Source: Rhizobium sp. BK650 | GTDB taxonomy: Bacteria > Pseudomonadota > Alphaproteobacteria > Rhizobiales > Rhizobiaceae | Assembly: GCF_014195325.1 (NCBI RefSeq) | Contig: NZ_JACIBK010000006.1 | Coordinates: forward strand, 1-64,000 | Length of the DNA stretch: 64,000 nt | Reading direction: 5' to 3' | Notes under the pieces: generated by a model | Told to the model about the DNA's origin: nothing | Seen by the model: only the letters and a program-made list of their open reading frames with translations | Database searches by the model: none | Program-made: the position numbers and the translations under genes | Shown here: positions 54,825 to 63,799 of the stretch, in pieces | Position numbering within the stretch: position 1 is the first letter of the stretch | Layout of the letters: each line of letters opens with the position of its first letter

Positions 54825-56135
54825 CTACTCCAGAAGCGGCGACCAAGCCGGGTCAGATGCGTAGGACGGGGTCTTGATAGGTTGTTCATTGTAGCCAGTC
54901 AGATCAATCGAGTAGAGTTGCGGACCACCCGCACCTGCGGCCTGGCGGAAGAACATGATAACGCGGCCATTCGGCGCCCAGGTCGGGCCTTCATTGTGGA
55001 AGCCGGTCGTCAGGATGCGCTCGCCCGAGCCATCAGGCTTCATGACGCCGATCGAGAACTTGCCGCCCGACTGCTTGGTGAAGGCGATCAGGTCGCCGCG
55101 CGGCGACCAGACTGGCGTGGAGTAACGGCCATCGCCGAAGGAAATGCGGGTCTGACCGGACCCATCGGCATTCATGACATAGATCTGCGACTGTCCGCCG
55201 CGATCGCTTTCGAAGGCGATACGGTTGCCGTCGGGCGAATAGGAGGGTGAAGTATCGATCGCAGCCGTGGACGTCAGGCGCGTCGTGGTACGCGAACGCA
55301 GGTCCATCGTATAAATGTTCGAGTTGCCTTCCTGCTGCAGACTCATGATGACCTTTTGGCCATCGGGAGAAAAGCGCGGCGAGAAGGTCATGCCCGGGAA
55401 GTTGCCGACGACTTCGCGCTGCCCGGTTTCGAGCTGCAGCAGATAGACCCGCGGCTGTTGGTTGGCGAAGGACATGTAGGTGACTTCCTGCCGGCTCGGC
55501 GAGAAGCGCGGCGTCAAAACGAGGTCGCTGCCATCGGTCAGCATGCGCACGTTGAACCCGTCCTGGTCCATGATCGCCAGCTGACGCTTGCGCTGCTGCT
55601 TGGTGCCGGACTCGGAAACGAAGACGACGCGTGTGTCGAAGTAACCCTCTTCACCGGTGATCTGCTTATAGATGGCGTCGGCGATGATGTGGGCGACGCG
55701 GCGCCAGTTCTCCGGTTGCGTATAGAACTGCTGACCGGTCATCTGCTGGCCGGCGAAGGTGTCCCACAGACGGAATTCAGCGCGAAGACGGCCATCCGCC
55801 TCCTGGGTGACGCGACCGGTTACCAACGCTTGAGCGTTGATGACCTTCCAGTCTTCAAAGCGAGGAGCGGCATCCGGATTGGAAATCTTCTCGATGAATG
55901 CGGTCTTGCTGATTGGCGCAAACAGGCCGGATCGCTGCAGGTCGGCCGCGATAACCTGCGAAACCTGAGCGCCCATGTCGCCCTGAAGGAAATCCGTCAC
56001 GGCGATCGGCAGCGGTTGGATGTTACCCTTGTTGATATTAATCTCGACGCGTGCGCTCGCCGGAGTCGTGAAAATAGCGACCCCAACCAGGCCGGCAACG
56101 ACCATCAGGATGCGGATGAGGGAACACTTGACCAT
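54825..56135 (-). CDS. tolB: Tol-Pal system beta-propeller protein TolB
   Basis: A 436-residue periplasmic protein. A signal peptide ends near residue 28 (TPASA). The N-terminal alpha/beta domain (about 30-165) is followed by a six-bladed beta-propeller with repeated PxFSPDGxxI-type motifs ([44 protein letters not shown]). It binds Pal and the TolA C-terminus. It starts 23 nt after the end of the extra TolA-C-like gene. Confidence 0.95.
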   Translation of the reverse strand: MVKCSLIRILMVVAGLVGVAIFTTPASARVEININKGNIQPLPIAVTDFLQGDMGAQVSQVIAADLQRSGLFAPISKTAFIEKISNPDAAPRFEDWKVINAQALVTGRVTQEADGRLRAEFRLWDTFAGQQMTGQQFYTQPENWRRVAHIIADAIYKQITGEEGYFDTRVVFVSESGTKQQRKRQLAIMDQDGFNVRMLTDGSDLVLTPRFSPSRQEVTYMSFANQQPRVYLLQLETGQREVVGNFPGMTFSPRFSPDGQKVIMSLQQEGNSNIYTMDLRSRTTTRLTSTAAIDTSPSYSPDGNRIAFESDRGGQSQIYVMNADGSGQTRISFGDGRYSTPVWSPRGDLIAFTKQSGGKFSIGVMKPDGSGERILTTGFHNEGPTWAPNGRVIMFFRQAAGAGGPQLYSIDLTGYNEQPIKTPSYASDPAWSPLLE

Positions 56136-56158
56136 ATCAAAACAAGCCTTTCAGCGCT

Positions 56159-56596
56159 TTATAGGTTCAGTTGGCTGGTGTCGAAGTTCAAAATGACTTC
56201 CTTCCAGGCATCGTATTTGTCTTTTGGAAGCATCGTGTAAGGACCCGCGCGGGTAATTGCGCGAAGAGCGGCCTCGGTAATGATTTTCCGTGTGCGCTCG
56301 CTACCCCCACTGACCTCCGCGTCGGGGGTGCCTATAACGCGACCCTCCTTATCAAGGCGCACGTGAAAGCTTAGATGAACGTTTCCCGCGTCCTTTAAGT
56401 CGCCAGGAAGGACAAAACGATTTTCAATGGCATTTCGCATCGCATTGATAACTGTGACAGTTAAAATCGGTACTTTTCGATCGCCTTTTTCACCGCTTTT
56501 CGTTTCCGCGTACACGCAAAGCGGAAACGAAAAAATGGCCGTGAACATCGTCAGGATCCCGATGGCTTTCGGGAGATGGCATAGGCTTTTCAGCAT
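56159..56596 (-). CDS. Stand-alone TolA C-terminal-domain-like protein
   Basis: A 145-residue periplasmic protein: a signal peptide (cleavage near YAE, residue 30), then a domain that aligns with the C-terminal part of the neighbouring TolA. Shared points are VRLDKEGRVIG against VQLDQAGNVVG, GGSERTRK against GGPDSTRQ, AITRAGPY against AVMKSSPL, LPKDKYDAW against LPADKYEGEN and NFDTSQLNL against NFDASDLGI. It lacks the membrane anchor and the long linker. Its ATG directly follows the tolA TAG. Codon use is more AT-rich than that of tolA. It appears to be a duplicated TolA domain III or TonB-C module. Confidence 0.8.
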   Translation of the reverse strand: MLKSLCHLPKAIGILTMFTAIFSFPLCVYAETKSGEKGDRKVPILTVTVINAMRNAIENRFVLPGDLKDAGNVHLSFHVRLDKEGRVIGTPDAEVSGGSERTRKIITEAALRAITRAGPYTMLPKDKYDAWKEVILNFDTSQLNL

Positions 56597-57736
56597 CTAG
56601 ATTCCCAAATCACTTGCATCGAAGTTGAGAACCAATTCGTTCCAGCCGTTTTCGCCCTCGTATTTGTCCGCTGGCAGATTTTTAAGTGGAGATGATTTCA
56701 TAACGGCACGATAGACGCTGCTCTTAAGCGCCTGACGTGTTGAATCAGGACCGCCTGTCGCAATAACCTCTGGCTCACCAACAACGTTGCCGGCCTGATC
56801 AAGTTGGACACGGACCTGAAGCTGTACTTCGTTGGCACCGGCCAAACCTGAGACAACCGTCCAGTTGCCAGAAATCTGACCGCGCACCGCGTCGATCTCG
56901 CTCTGGCTGAGTTTAGCACCACCGTTGCTCTTCTTCGCGCCCAGTGATGCTTCCTGCGTCGATCGTTTGGCGCCGCCGGCAGATGGATCCGTTTTGTTCA
57001 GCAGCGCGGAAATCTCGTCGGCATTGAAGTCGCTCTTCATTGAAGAAGCAGCTTTCGCAACTTCCTGCTTCTTGTCGGCTTTCTTCTTGTCCGTCGGCGT
57101 TTCAGCAGCCTTCGGCTGGTCCGGTGTCTTTTCGGACGGCTTTTCAGCCGGCTTCTGTTCCGGCGGCTTAACCTGCGGCTTGACGACCGGAGTCGGCACC
57201 TTGTCCGGCAATGCCTCCGCATCCGGCTTCGGCGGTTCTGCGGGCTTGGCCTGTTCTTCCGGCGGCTTTTCCTCAGGCTTCGGCGGCGTGATTTCCGCGG
57301 GCTTGGTCTGCGGTATGGAAGCGACTTCCTTCGGCTGCTCGACCTCGGTCTCTTCTTTGTTGACTTCCTTGACGTCGTTGGGCTTCGGGTCGATCTGCGG
57401 CTGCGGCTTGTCGCTCGAATTGGCTGCGGCGGCCTCGCTATTGCTCGGCTTGGCATTCGGGACCGGCGGCGTCTTCAGATCGGCATTGTTGTTGCCGGCA
57501 TTGTCGGCCGGCTGCGGGATCGGTGGCCGTGTCGTCGGCACCGGCGCGGAAGTCTCCTTCTTCGGAGCCTTCTTGTCACCCTGCTGCATCTGCGTGATGG
57601 ATTCCACCGGCACGAGATCGACCGGCATTGCCTCGAAATCCTCCACCTTGAAGGATTCCGGGGCGCTCAGCGAAACCAGCGCCCAGGTAAGCACCAGCCC
57701 GTGCAGAACCGCAGATGTGACGACGCTGGTCTTCAT
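56597..57736 (-). CDS. tolA: TolA-like cell envelope protein
   Basis: A 379-residue protein spanning the periplasm: one N-terminal membrane anchor (about 7-25, containing SAVLHGLVLTWALVSLSAP) with the SAVLHxxLxxxA motif that contacts TolQR; a long Pro/Lys/Glu-rich domain II (about 50-275); and a C-terminal domain (about 280-379) that binds TolB. It is shorter and more Pro-rich than E. coli TolA. It follows tolR by 8 nt. Confidence 0.93.
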   Translation of the reverse strand: MKTSVVTSAVLHGLVLTWALVSLSAPESFKVEDFEAMPVDLVPVESITQMQQGDKKAPKKETSAPVPTTRPPIPQPADNAGNNNADLKTPPVPNAKPSNSEAAAANSSDKPQPQIDPKPNDVKEVNKEETEVEQPKEVASIPQTKPAEITPPKPEEKPPEEQAKPAEPPKPDAEALPDKVPTPVVKPQVKPPEQKPAEKPSEKTPDQPKAAETPTDKKKADKKQEVAKAASSMKSDFNADEISALLNKTDPSAGGAKRSTQEASLGAKKSNGGAKLSQSEIDAVRGQISGNWTVVSGLAGANEVQLQVRVQLDQAGNVVGEPEVIATGGPDSTRQALKSSVYRAVMKSSPLKNLPADKYEGENGWNELVLNFDASDLGI

Positions 57737-57744
57737 ATTGAGCG

Positions 57745-58200
57745 TTACTGGTCCTTCTTCTGCTGTGTCACGAGGCCGATATTCTTGAAGCCGGCGCCCT
57801 GGATGCGGGCCATGACGTCAGCAATCACGCCATAAGGCGCAGTCGCATCGCCGCGCACGAAGATGCGCTCGTTGTAGCCGGTGGTCGCGATCGCCTCGAG
57901 CTTTGCAGCAATTTCCTCAGCCGGGATCGGCGTTTCCTGCAAATAGACTTCGCCGCTGTTCTTGACCGAGATCGTGATCGGCTGCGTCTCGGAATTCAGC
58001 GCCTTCGCCTGCGTTTCCGGCAGATCGATCGGCACGCCGACAGTCATCATCGGTGCGGCCACCATGAAGATGATGAGCAGCACGAGCATGACGTCGACGA
58101 GCGGCGTCACGTTAATTTCGGAGATCACACCCTTGTTGCGGCCACCGCGGCGGCGGCGTCCGCCGCCTCCTCCGCTATTGCCGCCTACAGCCATACCCAT
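57745..58200 (-). CDS. tolR: Tol-Pal protein TolR (ExbD family)
   Basis: A 151-residue ExbD-family protein: a cytosolic Gly/Arg-rich N-terminus, one membrane segment (about 35-52, [19 protein letters not shown]) with the proton-relevant Asp, and a periplasmic domain. It starts 14 nt after tolQ. It works with TolQ to couple the proton gradient to TolA. Confidence 0.95.
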   Translation of the reverse strand: MGMAVGGNSGGGGGRRRRGGRNKGVISEINVTPLVDVMLVLLIIFMVAAPMMTVGVPIDLPETQAKALNSETQPITISVKNSGEVYLQETPIPAEEIAAKLEAIATTGYNERIFVRGDATAPYGVIADVMARIQGAGFKNIGLVTQQKKDQ

Positions 58201-58214
58201 GGTCGTCTACTCCG

Positions 58215-58934
58215 TTACTGCGCAGCCTGGCGCGGTTGCAGCTTCTCGTCGATCTGGCGCGAAAGGATGGCGGAGAATTCATCCGCAAATCCTTCCATGC
58301 GACCCGAGAGCTTGCTGGCGTCAGCGGAGAACTTGTTGTAGGCGATAACCGCCGGGATAGCGGCGACGAGACCGATGGCGGTTGCGAGAAGCGCTTCCGC
58401 AATACCGGGTGCCACGACCGCGAGGTTGGTCGACTTCGAGCCGGCGATAGCCTGAAACGAGGTCATGATACCGACAACCGTCCCGAAGAGACCGATGAAC
58501 GGACCGGCCGAACCGATGGTCGCCAGCGACCCAAGGCGGGCCGAAAGATATTCGGACTCACGGGCGAGCGTCACGTCCATAGCGCGGTCGATACGCATCT
58601 GCAGGCCGATCGGCGAGCGCGCACCGCGCTCGAAGGACTTTTTCCATTCGCGCATCGCCGAAACGAAAATTGCCGCAAGGCCGGTATTGTTGCGCTCGGA
58701 CAGCGTTCGGTAGAGTTCTTCAAGCGATTGGCCCGACCAGAAAACCTGCTCGAACTTGTCGAACTGGCGACGGGCACGGCCGTAAGCCAGATATTTGTCG
58801 ATGACGATCGCCCAGGTCCATACCGAAGCCGCGATAAGGCCGAGCATGACCAGCTTGACGACGATGCCGGCCTGCATGAAAAGCGACCAGAGGCTGACGT
58901 CGGTCGTGGCTGCTGCCAATCCTACTTGTTCCAT
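58215..58934 (-). CDS. tolQ: Tol-Pal protein TolQ (ExbB family)
   Basis: A 239-residue proton-channel subunit with three membrane segments (about 20-45, 135-160 and 170-195). The conserved [20 protein letters not shown] block and [20 protein letters not shown] are present. ATG 58934 is chosen by the family N-terminus [16 protein letters not shown]. It is first of the tolQRA unit; the ybgC gene is 397 nt upstream. Confidence 0.95.
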   Translation of the reverse strand: MEQVGLAAATTDVSLWSLFMQAGIVVKLVMLGLIAASVWTWAIVIDKYLAYGRARRQFDKFEQVFWSGQSLEELYRTLSERNNTGLAAIFVSAMREWKKSFERGARSPIGLQMRIDRAMDVTLARESEYLSARLGSLATIGSAGPFIGLFGTVVGIMTSFQAIAGSKSTNLAVVAPGIAEALLATAIGLVAAIPAVIAYNKFSADASKLSGRMEGFADEFSAILSRQIDEKLQPRQAAQ

Positions 58935-59331
58935 AGATCCAAAATCCCCGAATCCAAACGCCCGGCGCTTGACCGGGCGGCACAAAGTGATCACGCAAGA
59001 ATGTCTGGCGGCCGCCGCCCAAAGCCCTGGTCAAGCTTCCAAGCTCTTCTTCCGCCTTCCTTGCCGTCAAATTTGGTCAAAGGAAGGCGTGCGTCGCACA
59101 AACTCCGACTCCGCGAGTAAGACACCATTATGGTTAATAGATCGTTAGTGCCAGACTTTGACAGCGCAAATGTCGCGGGAGATTTTGTCCTGGATTACTT
59201 AACCGGAATATTGTCCGGCTGCTGAACACAGCGCTCATCTTGCAGCGCGAAATTCCTTCCCATGAAATTCAAGTTTTTACAAGCCCTCGCCCTGCCCAAC
59301 CTGACGCAGGTATGGGCATTATCCCGGCCCT
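58935..59331. other. Non-coding stretch between ybgC and tolQ
   Basis: No gene seen on either strand. It must hold the tolQ promoter, but no clear -35/-10 pair could be assigned. GC falls in the middle (around 59110-59220). Confidence 0.45.
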
Positions 59332-59781
59332 TTAACTTTCAGGTATAAGCATCTGCCTGGCCAGCGCCTCCGGTAGCCGGCGCGGCCGGCCCTTGGCATT
59401 GATGACGGCAATGATCACCCTGGCTGATATCAGCAGCGTGTCATCACGGCGGATTTCCTGATTGAGGACCATCTTGGCGCCGCCGGCCTTTTCCGTATGG
59501 GTCAGCACAGTCAAAATGTTGTCCATGCGAGCCGGGCTCTTGAAATCGATCTCCATGCGGTGCACGACGAAAACCAGTCCTTCCTCGTCGGCATTGACGA
59601 GTTCGCGCTGCTCGACACCGAGGCAGCGCAGATAGTCGGTTCGGCCGCGCTCAAGGAAATGCAGATAACGTGCGTGGTAGACCAGACCGGAGAAATCCGT
59701 ATCTTCATAATAGACCCGTTGCATGAGTCGATGGCCCGCTTCCGTAAGTTCGCCGGAAATAGAAAAACCGTGTTCCGCCAT
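59332..59781 (-). CDS. ybgC: Tol-Pal associated acyl-CoA thioesterase
   Basis: A 149-residue 4-hydroxybenzoyl-CoA thioesterase-type hotdog protein. RVYYEDTDFSGLVYHARYLH contains the catalytic Asp and the His of the family. It accompanies tol-pal in most proteobacteria and may supply or edit acyl chains. GGAGA lies 6 nt before ATG 59781. Confidence 0.92.
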   Translation of the reverse strand: MAEHGFSISGELTEAGHRLMQRVYYEDTDFSGLVYHARYLHFLERGRTDYLRCLGVEQRELVNADEEGLVFVVHRMEIDFKSPARMDNILTVLTHTEKAGGAKMVLNQEIRRDDTLLISARVIIAVINAKGRPRRLPEALARQMLIPES

Positions 59782-59900
59782 AATTTTCTCCAAACTTTCC
59801 GGCCCTCTTTGACGCAACACTTCTCGACAGGCAAGCATTGAACAATTGTCATATTCCCTAACTATTCCCGTTAGGACGCAACCCATGAGGAGCCGGTGGC

Positions 59901-61121
59901 ATGAAGATTGCGGTGATGGGCGGAGACGGATTCATCGGCTGGCCAACCTCGCTACACCTCTCCGATGCCGGGCATGACGTCCACATCCTCGACAATCTCT
60001 CCCGCCGCTGGATCGATACCGAACTTGGTGTCCAGTCTCTGACTCCGATGGACTCCATTCAGGAGCGCACCCGCATCTGGCATGCCGAGACCGGCCGACG
60101 CATTCACTTCAATCTCATCGATCTCGCCCGCGACTACGAACTACTGAAGAAGTGGCTCGCCGAAAACCGGCCAGATGCGATCATCCATTTCGCGGAGCAA
60201 CGCGCCGCCCCCTATTCGATGAAGAGCGACCGCCACAAGAATTACACGGTCAACAACAATGTCAGCGCAACGCATAATCTTTTGAACGCGCTGGTCGAGC
60301 TGCAGCTCGATGCCCATCTGGTCCATTTGGGCACCATGGGCGTCTATGGCTATTCGACGGTCGGTGCTGCGATCCCGGAAGGTTATCTGCCTGTCGGCAT
60401 AGAGACGATGGGCGGCGAGACCGTCTCCCAGGAAATCCTCTACCCGTCCAATCCCGGCTCGATCTACCATATGACCAAGTGCCTGGATCAGCTTCTCTTC
60501 CAGTTCTACGCCAAGAACGACGGCCTCAGGATTACCGATCTGCATCAGGGCATCGTCTGGGGCACCCATACCGAACAGACGCGCCGCCATCCGCAGCTCA
60601 TCAATCGCTTCGATTATGACGGCGACTACGGCACGGTGCTGAACCGTTTCCTCATTCAGGCAGCCATCGGCTATCCCTTGACCGTCCACGGCACGGGCGG
60701 CCAGACGCGCGCCTTCATTCATATCCAGGATTCGGTCCGTTGCATCGAGCTGGCGTTGAAGAACCCGCCCGCCCGCGGCTCGCGCGTCGAAATCTTCAAC
60801 CAGATGACGGAAACCCATCGCGTGCGCGACCTCGCGGAAATGATCGCCGGGATGAGCGGCTCCGAAATCGCCTGGCTGCCCAATCCGCGCAAGGAAGCTG
60901 CCGATAACGAGCTGGTCGTCAAGAACGATAAATTCCTCGGCCTTGGCCTCGATCCGATTACCCTGCAGGCAGGCCTGCTTGACGAGATTGTCGAAGTCGC
61001 CAGGAAATTTGCCTATCGTGTCGATCGCTCCCGCGTCCCGGCCGTGTCAGCCTGGACGAAGGATATCGCCGCAATGGTCAATCACGATCCCGAAGGCAAG
61101 CGGCTGAAGTCGGTATCATGA
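59901..61121 (+). CDS. sqdB: UDP-sulfoquinovose synthase
   Basis: A 406-residue short-chain dehydrogenase-like enzyme that makes UDP-sulfoquinovose from UDP-glucose and sulfite, for the sulfolipid SQDG. The NAD motif is GGDGFIGWPTSLHLS (about 7-21). Signature segments are HFAEQRAAPYSMKS, GTMGVYGYST and the YxxxK site in IYHMTKCLDQ. AGGAG lies 8 nt before the ATG. It begins the sqdBDC cluster, as in Sinorhizobium and Rhodobacter, and is divergent from ybgC. Confidence 0.95.
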   Translation: MKIAVMGGDGFIGWPTSLHLSDAGHDVHILDNLSRRWIDTELGVQSLTPMDSIQERTRIWHAETGRRIHFNLIDLARDYELLKKWLAENRPDAIIHFAEQRAAPYSMKSDRHKNYTVNNNVSATHNLLNALVELQLDAHLVHLGTMGVYGYSTVGAAIPEGYLPVGIETMGGETVSQEILYPSNPGSIYHMTKCLDQLLFQFYAKNDGLRITDLHQGIVWGTHTEQTRRHPQLINRFDYDGDYGTVLNRFLIQAAIGYPLTVHGTGGQTRAFIHIQDSVRCIELALKNPPARGSRVEIFNQMTETHRVRDLAEMIAGMSGSEIAWLPNPRKEAADNELVVKNDKFLGLGLDPITLQAGLLDEIVEVARKFAYRVDRSRVPAVSAWTKDIAAMVNHDPEGKRLKSVS

Positions 61122-61188
61122 TCCGCGCTTTTATCTTGACGCGCTGGCCGCGCATGATTGAGGGGGCTTGCGGGAGCGCCCGCCGTCC

Positions 61189-62013
61189 ATGATCCCCGCG
61201 CCGCACTTCGCCTACGTCACACTCGTCACCAATGCCGACTACGCAATGGGCGCGACCGCGCTGGCGAACTCCTTGCGCCGCACCGGCACCGAAGCTGCGA
61301 TCGTCGTGCTGCATACCGGCGGCGTCGATGCCACTGCCCTCGCCCCCTTGGAGACTCTCGGTTGCCGCCTGGTCGAAGTCGAGCATCTGCCATTGTCGGA
61401 CGCCTTCAACGAGCGCCATGCCCGCGGCAATCTCCACTCCGCCGCCCCCTTCACCAAGGGCCGCAAGCCGGCCTTTCATTCGCCGCTGGATAATTTCTGC
61501 AAGCTTCGCCTCTGGAAGCTCGTTGAATATGAACGCTGCGTTTTCATCGATGCCGATGCAATCGTCCTGAAGAATATCGACAAGCTTTTCGCCTACCCGG
61601 AATTCTCCGCGGCGCCGAATGTCTATGAGAGCCTTGCCGACTTCCGCCGGCTGAATTCCGGCGTCTTCGTCGCCCGTCCTTCGGAAGAAACCTTTCGGCA
61701 GATGCTCGAACTGCTGGATCAGCCCGATGTCTTCTGGCGACGCACAGACCAGACTTTCCTTGAGACGTTCTTCCCCGGCTGGCATGGCCTGCCAGTCTAT
61801 TTCAACATGTTGCAATATGTGTGGTTCACAATGCCGGCCCTTTGGGAATGGAAGAGCATTTCGATCCTGCACTATCAGTATGAAAAACCGTGGGAAAAAG
61901 ATCATCCCAAGGCCACGAGGCTACAACCTTTGATCGATTTGTGGCATTGTTTCCATACTGGTGGCCACGTGCCGGAGATTGCATCTCTGGCCAATCCGGA
62001 TGAGGCGGCATGA
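61189..62013 (+). CDS. sqdD: Glycogenin-like glycosyltransferase SqdD
   Basis: A 274-residue GT8-type glycosyltransferase. The metal-binding DxD is in CVFIDADAIVL (about 116-126). Members with this order in sqd clusters are named SqdD and are proposed to transfer sulfoquinovose to diacylglycerol. ATG 61189 begins MIPAPHFAYVTLVTNADYAM. A TTG at 61168 with a better placed AGGGGG is the alternative start. The stop overlaps the sqdC start (ATGA). Confidence 0.88.
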   Translation: MIPAPHFAYVTLVTNADYAMGATALANSLRRTGTEAAIVVLHTGGVDATALAPLETLGCRLVEVEHLPLSDAFNERHARGNLHSAAPFTKGRKPAFHSPLDNFCKLRLWKLVEYERCVFIDADAIVLKNIDKLFAYPEFSAAPNVYESLADFRRLNSGVFVARPSEETFRQMLELLDQPDVFWRRTDQTFLETFFPGWHGLPVYFNMLQYVWFTMPALWEWKSISILHYQYEKPWEKDHPKATRLQPLIDLWHCFHTGGHVPEIASLANPDEAA

Positions 62014-62924
62014 AAATACTGGTATCAGGCGGAACGGGCCTCGTCGGACACTATATCGTCGAAGAGCTGCTTTCTGCCGGATATCAGGTGATTATCGGCG
62101 GGCGACGCGCGCCGCTTCCCCAGGCCTTCTCCCGTCCGGTCGATTTCGCCCCGCTTTCGCTCGATCCGGACGAGGACGATATCGGCGCCTTCGATGACGC
62201 CTATTTCTTCGTACACGCCGCCTTCAGCCACGTCGAAGGAAAATATCGCGGCGGCGAAGGCGATGACCCGAAGGCGTTTCACCGCCTGAACCTCGACGGC
62301 ACCGTAAAACTCTTCGAGGAGGCAAGACGTGCAGGCACCCGCCGCTGCATCTTCATCTCCACCCGCGCCGCCTACGGCGAGCATGCACCGGGCACCGAGC
62401 TTTTCGAAGCCATGCCCGCCACGCCGGAAACTCTTTACGGTCAGGTTAAGCTCGATGCGGAACGCACGCTCTCCCATCTTTCCGGACCAGGCTTTGCGGG
62501 AGTAAGCCTGCGGACAACAGGCGTTTACGGTGACCGTTCTCCAAGCAAATGGGATCGATTGATCGACGACTATCTGAGCGGCCGGCCTGTTTCCCCGCGC
62601 GCGGGGACCGAGGTACATGGTCGCGATCTCGGCCGTGCCGTGCGGCTGATGTTGGAAACAGAAAGCGCCCGAATCTCCGGCGAAGTCTTCAACGTCTCCG
62701 ATATCGCTATCGATACCAGGGATATCCTTTCGCCGATCCGGCACCGCGCCCACTGTCCCTTCCCGCTGCCCGAAGCAGCGGGCAAGACAGAGCTTTGCGC
62801 CATGAACACAGGTAAGATCCGCGCCCTTGGCTGGAAGCCTGGCGGCATGCCCCTTTTTGAACAAACGATGCAGCAATTGGCCGGCAAACAAGGGGTTCCG
62901 CGCCCCAGTTCCACGCAAGTCTGA
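62010..62924 (+). CDS. sqdC: NAD(P)-dependent epimerase/reductase SqdC
   Basis: A 304-residue extended short-chain dehydrogenase. The Rossmann motif GGTGLVGHYIVEEL is at about 7-20 and the YxxxK-like site is YGQVKLDAE (about 145). In sqd operons the third gene, sqdC, encodes such a reductase of unsettled role in sulfolipid synthesis. Translation is coupled to sqdD by the ATGA overlap. Confidence 0.85.
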   Translation: MKILVSGGTGLVGHYIVEELLSAGYQVIIGGRRAPLPQAFSRPVDFAPLSLDPDEDDIGAFDDAYFFVHAAFSHVEGKYRGGEGDDPKAFHRLNLDGTVKLFEEARRAGTRRCIFISTRAAYGEHAPGTELFEAMPATPETLYGQVKLDAERTLSHLSGPGFAGVSLRTTGVYGDRSPSKWDRLIDDYLSGRPVSPRAGTEVHGRDLGRAVRLMLETESARISGEVFNVSDIAIDTRDILSPIRHRAHCPFPLPEAAGKTELCAMNTGKIRALGWKPGGMPLFEQTMQQLAGKQGVPRPSSTQV

Positions 62925-62963
62925 TATGGCAAAGTATGCCTCAAATGTTATCGGGGGTATATT

Positions 62964-63743
62964 ATGCAGGTCGCAACCGTCTCGGCGTCCACCATTCTGC
63001 GCGGCACTCACCCAGCACAATCCGGCGTTTCGTCCACGAGCAACGAACCCGATACCGGCGTATTGAAGATCCAACGGCAATCGCTTGCGCTGGAGCAGGT
63101 GCGCAATTCGCTCGCAAGTTCGGCCGACGATGCGAAGAGCCGTGCCCAGCGCAAGCTCGAAGAAGCCAAGCAGGAGCTGCAGGCGCTGAAGACGGCAGGC
63201 TTTCCGCCGGAGGTGATCGCTCGTCTTGCCGCCGAACTTGCGCGCAAGGTCGGCGCCGCGGCCTCCGAATTTGCTTCAGCTGTGGCAACCGGCGGCTCTT
63301 CCGACGCAAGTGCCACAATAGGCGCCGCGACCACTGCCGCCGCGACATCGACTGCCGATACGGCAACTGCCGTCGCCGTCGCAAGCGATGCGACGCCCTC
63401 CCCCGAGGCAGCACAGAATACCGAGGCGACAACCGAAGAAGCCGGAGACGGCACGGACACGACGGAAACGGATGGCGCCGCCCACGCCCGTAAAGCCTAT
63501 CAGGAAATTGTCGAAGACGGCCCGAAATCGTCGGCGATTTCAGCCGATGACCGCAAGACGATGGAAGAATTCAAATCCATTGTTCGTGAATTAAAGCAGA
63601 TCCTCGAAAAGGCGATGCGCGACCTGCGTGAGAAGAACCGCGATGCCACCGTTGAAGGTGCGATCGGAGCCGCCCAATCGGCTGTGAATGGCCTCTCGGC
63701 TGTGGCGACAACGGCAACTATCCCCTCCAGCATTGTAATCTAG
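62964..63743 (+). CDS. Alanine-rich hypothetical protein with coiled coils
   Basis: A 259-residue protein that I do not recognise. A coiled coil (about 40-75; SRAQRKLEEAKQELQALK) leads to a long Ala/Thr/Ser-rich, probably disordered stretch (about 95-170), then a second helical part (about 195-235; EEFKSIVRELKQILEKAMRD). No signal peptide or membrane segment is evident. GGGGG lies about 7 nt before the ATG. The helical parts resemble those of flagellar or secreted structural proteins, but no family can be named. Confidence 0.65.
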   Translation: MQVATVSASTILRGTHPAQSGVSSTSNEPDTGVLKIQRQSLALEQVRNSLASSADDAKSRAQRKLEEAKQELQALKTAGFPPEVIARLAAELARKVGAAASEFASAVATGGSSDASATIGAATTAAATSTADTATAVAVASDATPSPEAAQNTEATTEEAGDGTDTTETDGAAHARKAYQEIVEDGPKSSAISADDRKTMEEFKSIVRELKQILEKAMRDLREKNRDATVEGAIGAAQSAVNGLSAVATTATIPSSIVI

Positions 63744-63799
63744 AAACGCTTGTTTGATGCAATTCTGGCGTAAAGCAGCAGCGCCTTGCTGGAATTGTT

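Noticed and set aside
56930..57500. Repetitive Pro/Lys/Glu-rich sequence as a possible repeat array or CRISPR-like element
   Set aside because: It is the low-complexity linker of TolA, in frame and of expected length. No spacer-repeat periodicity.
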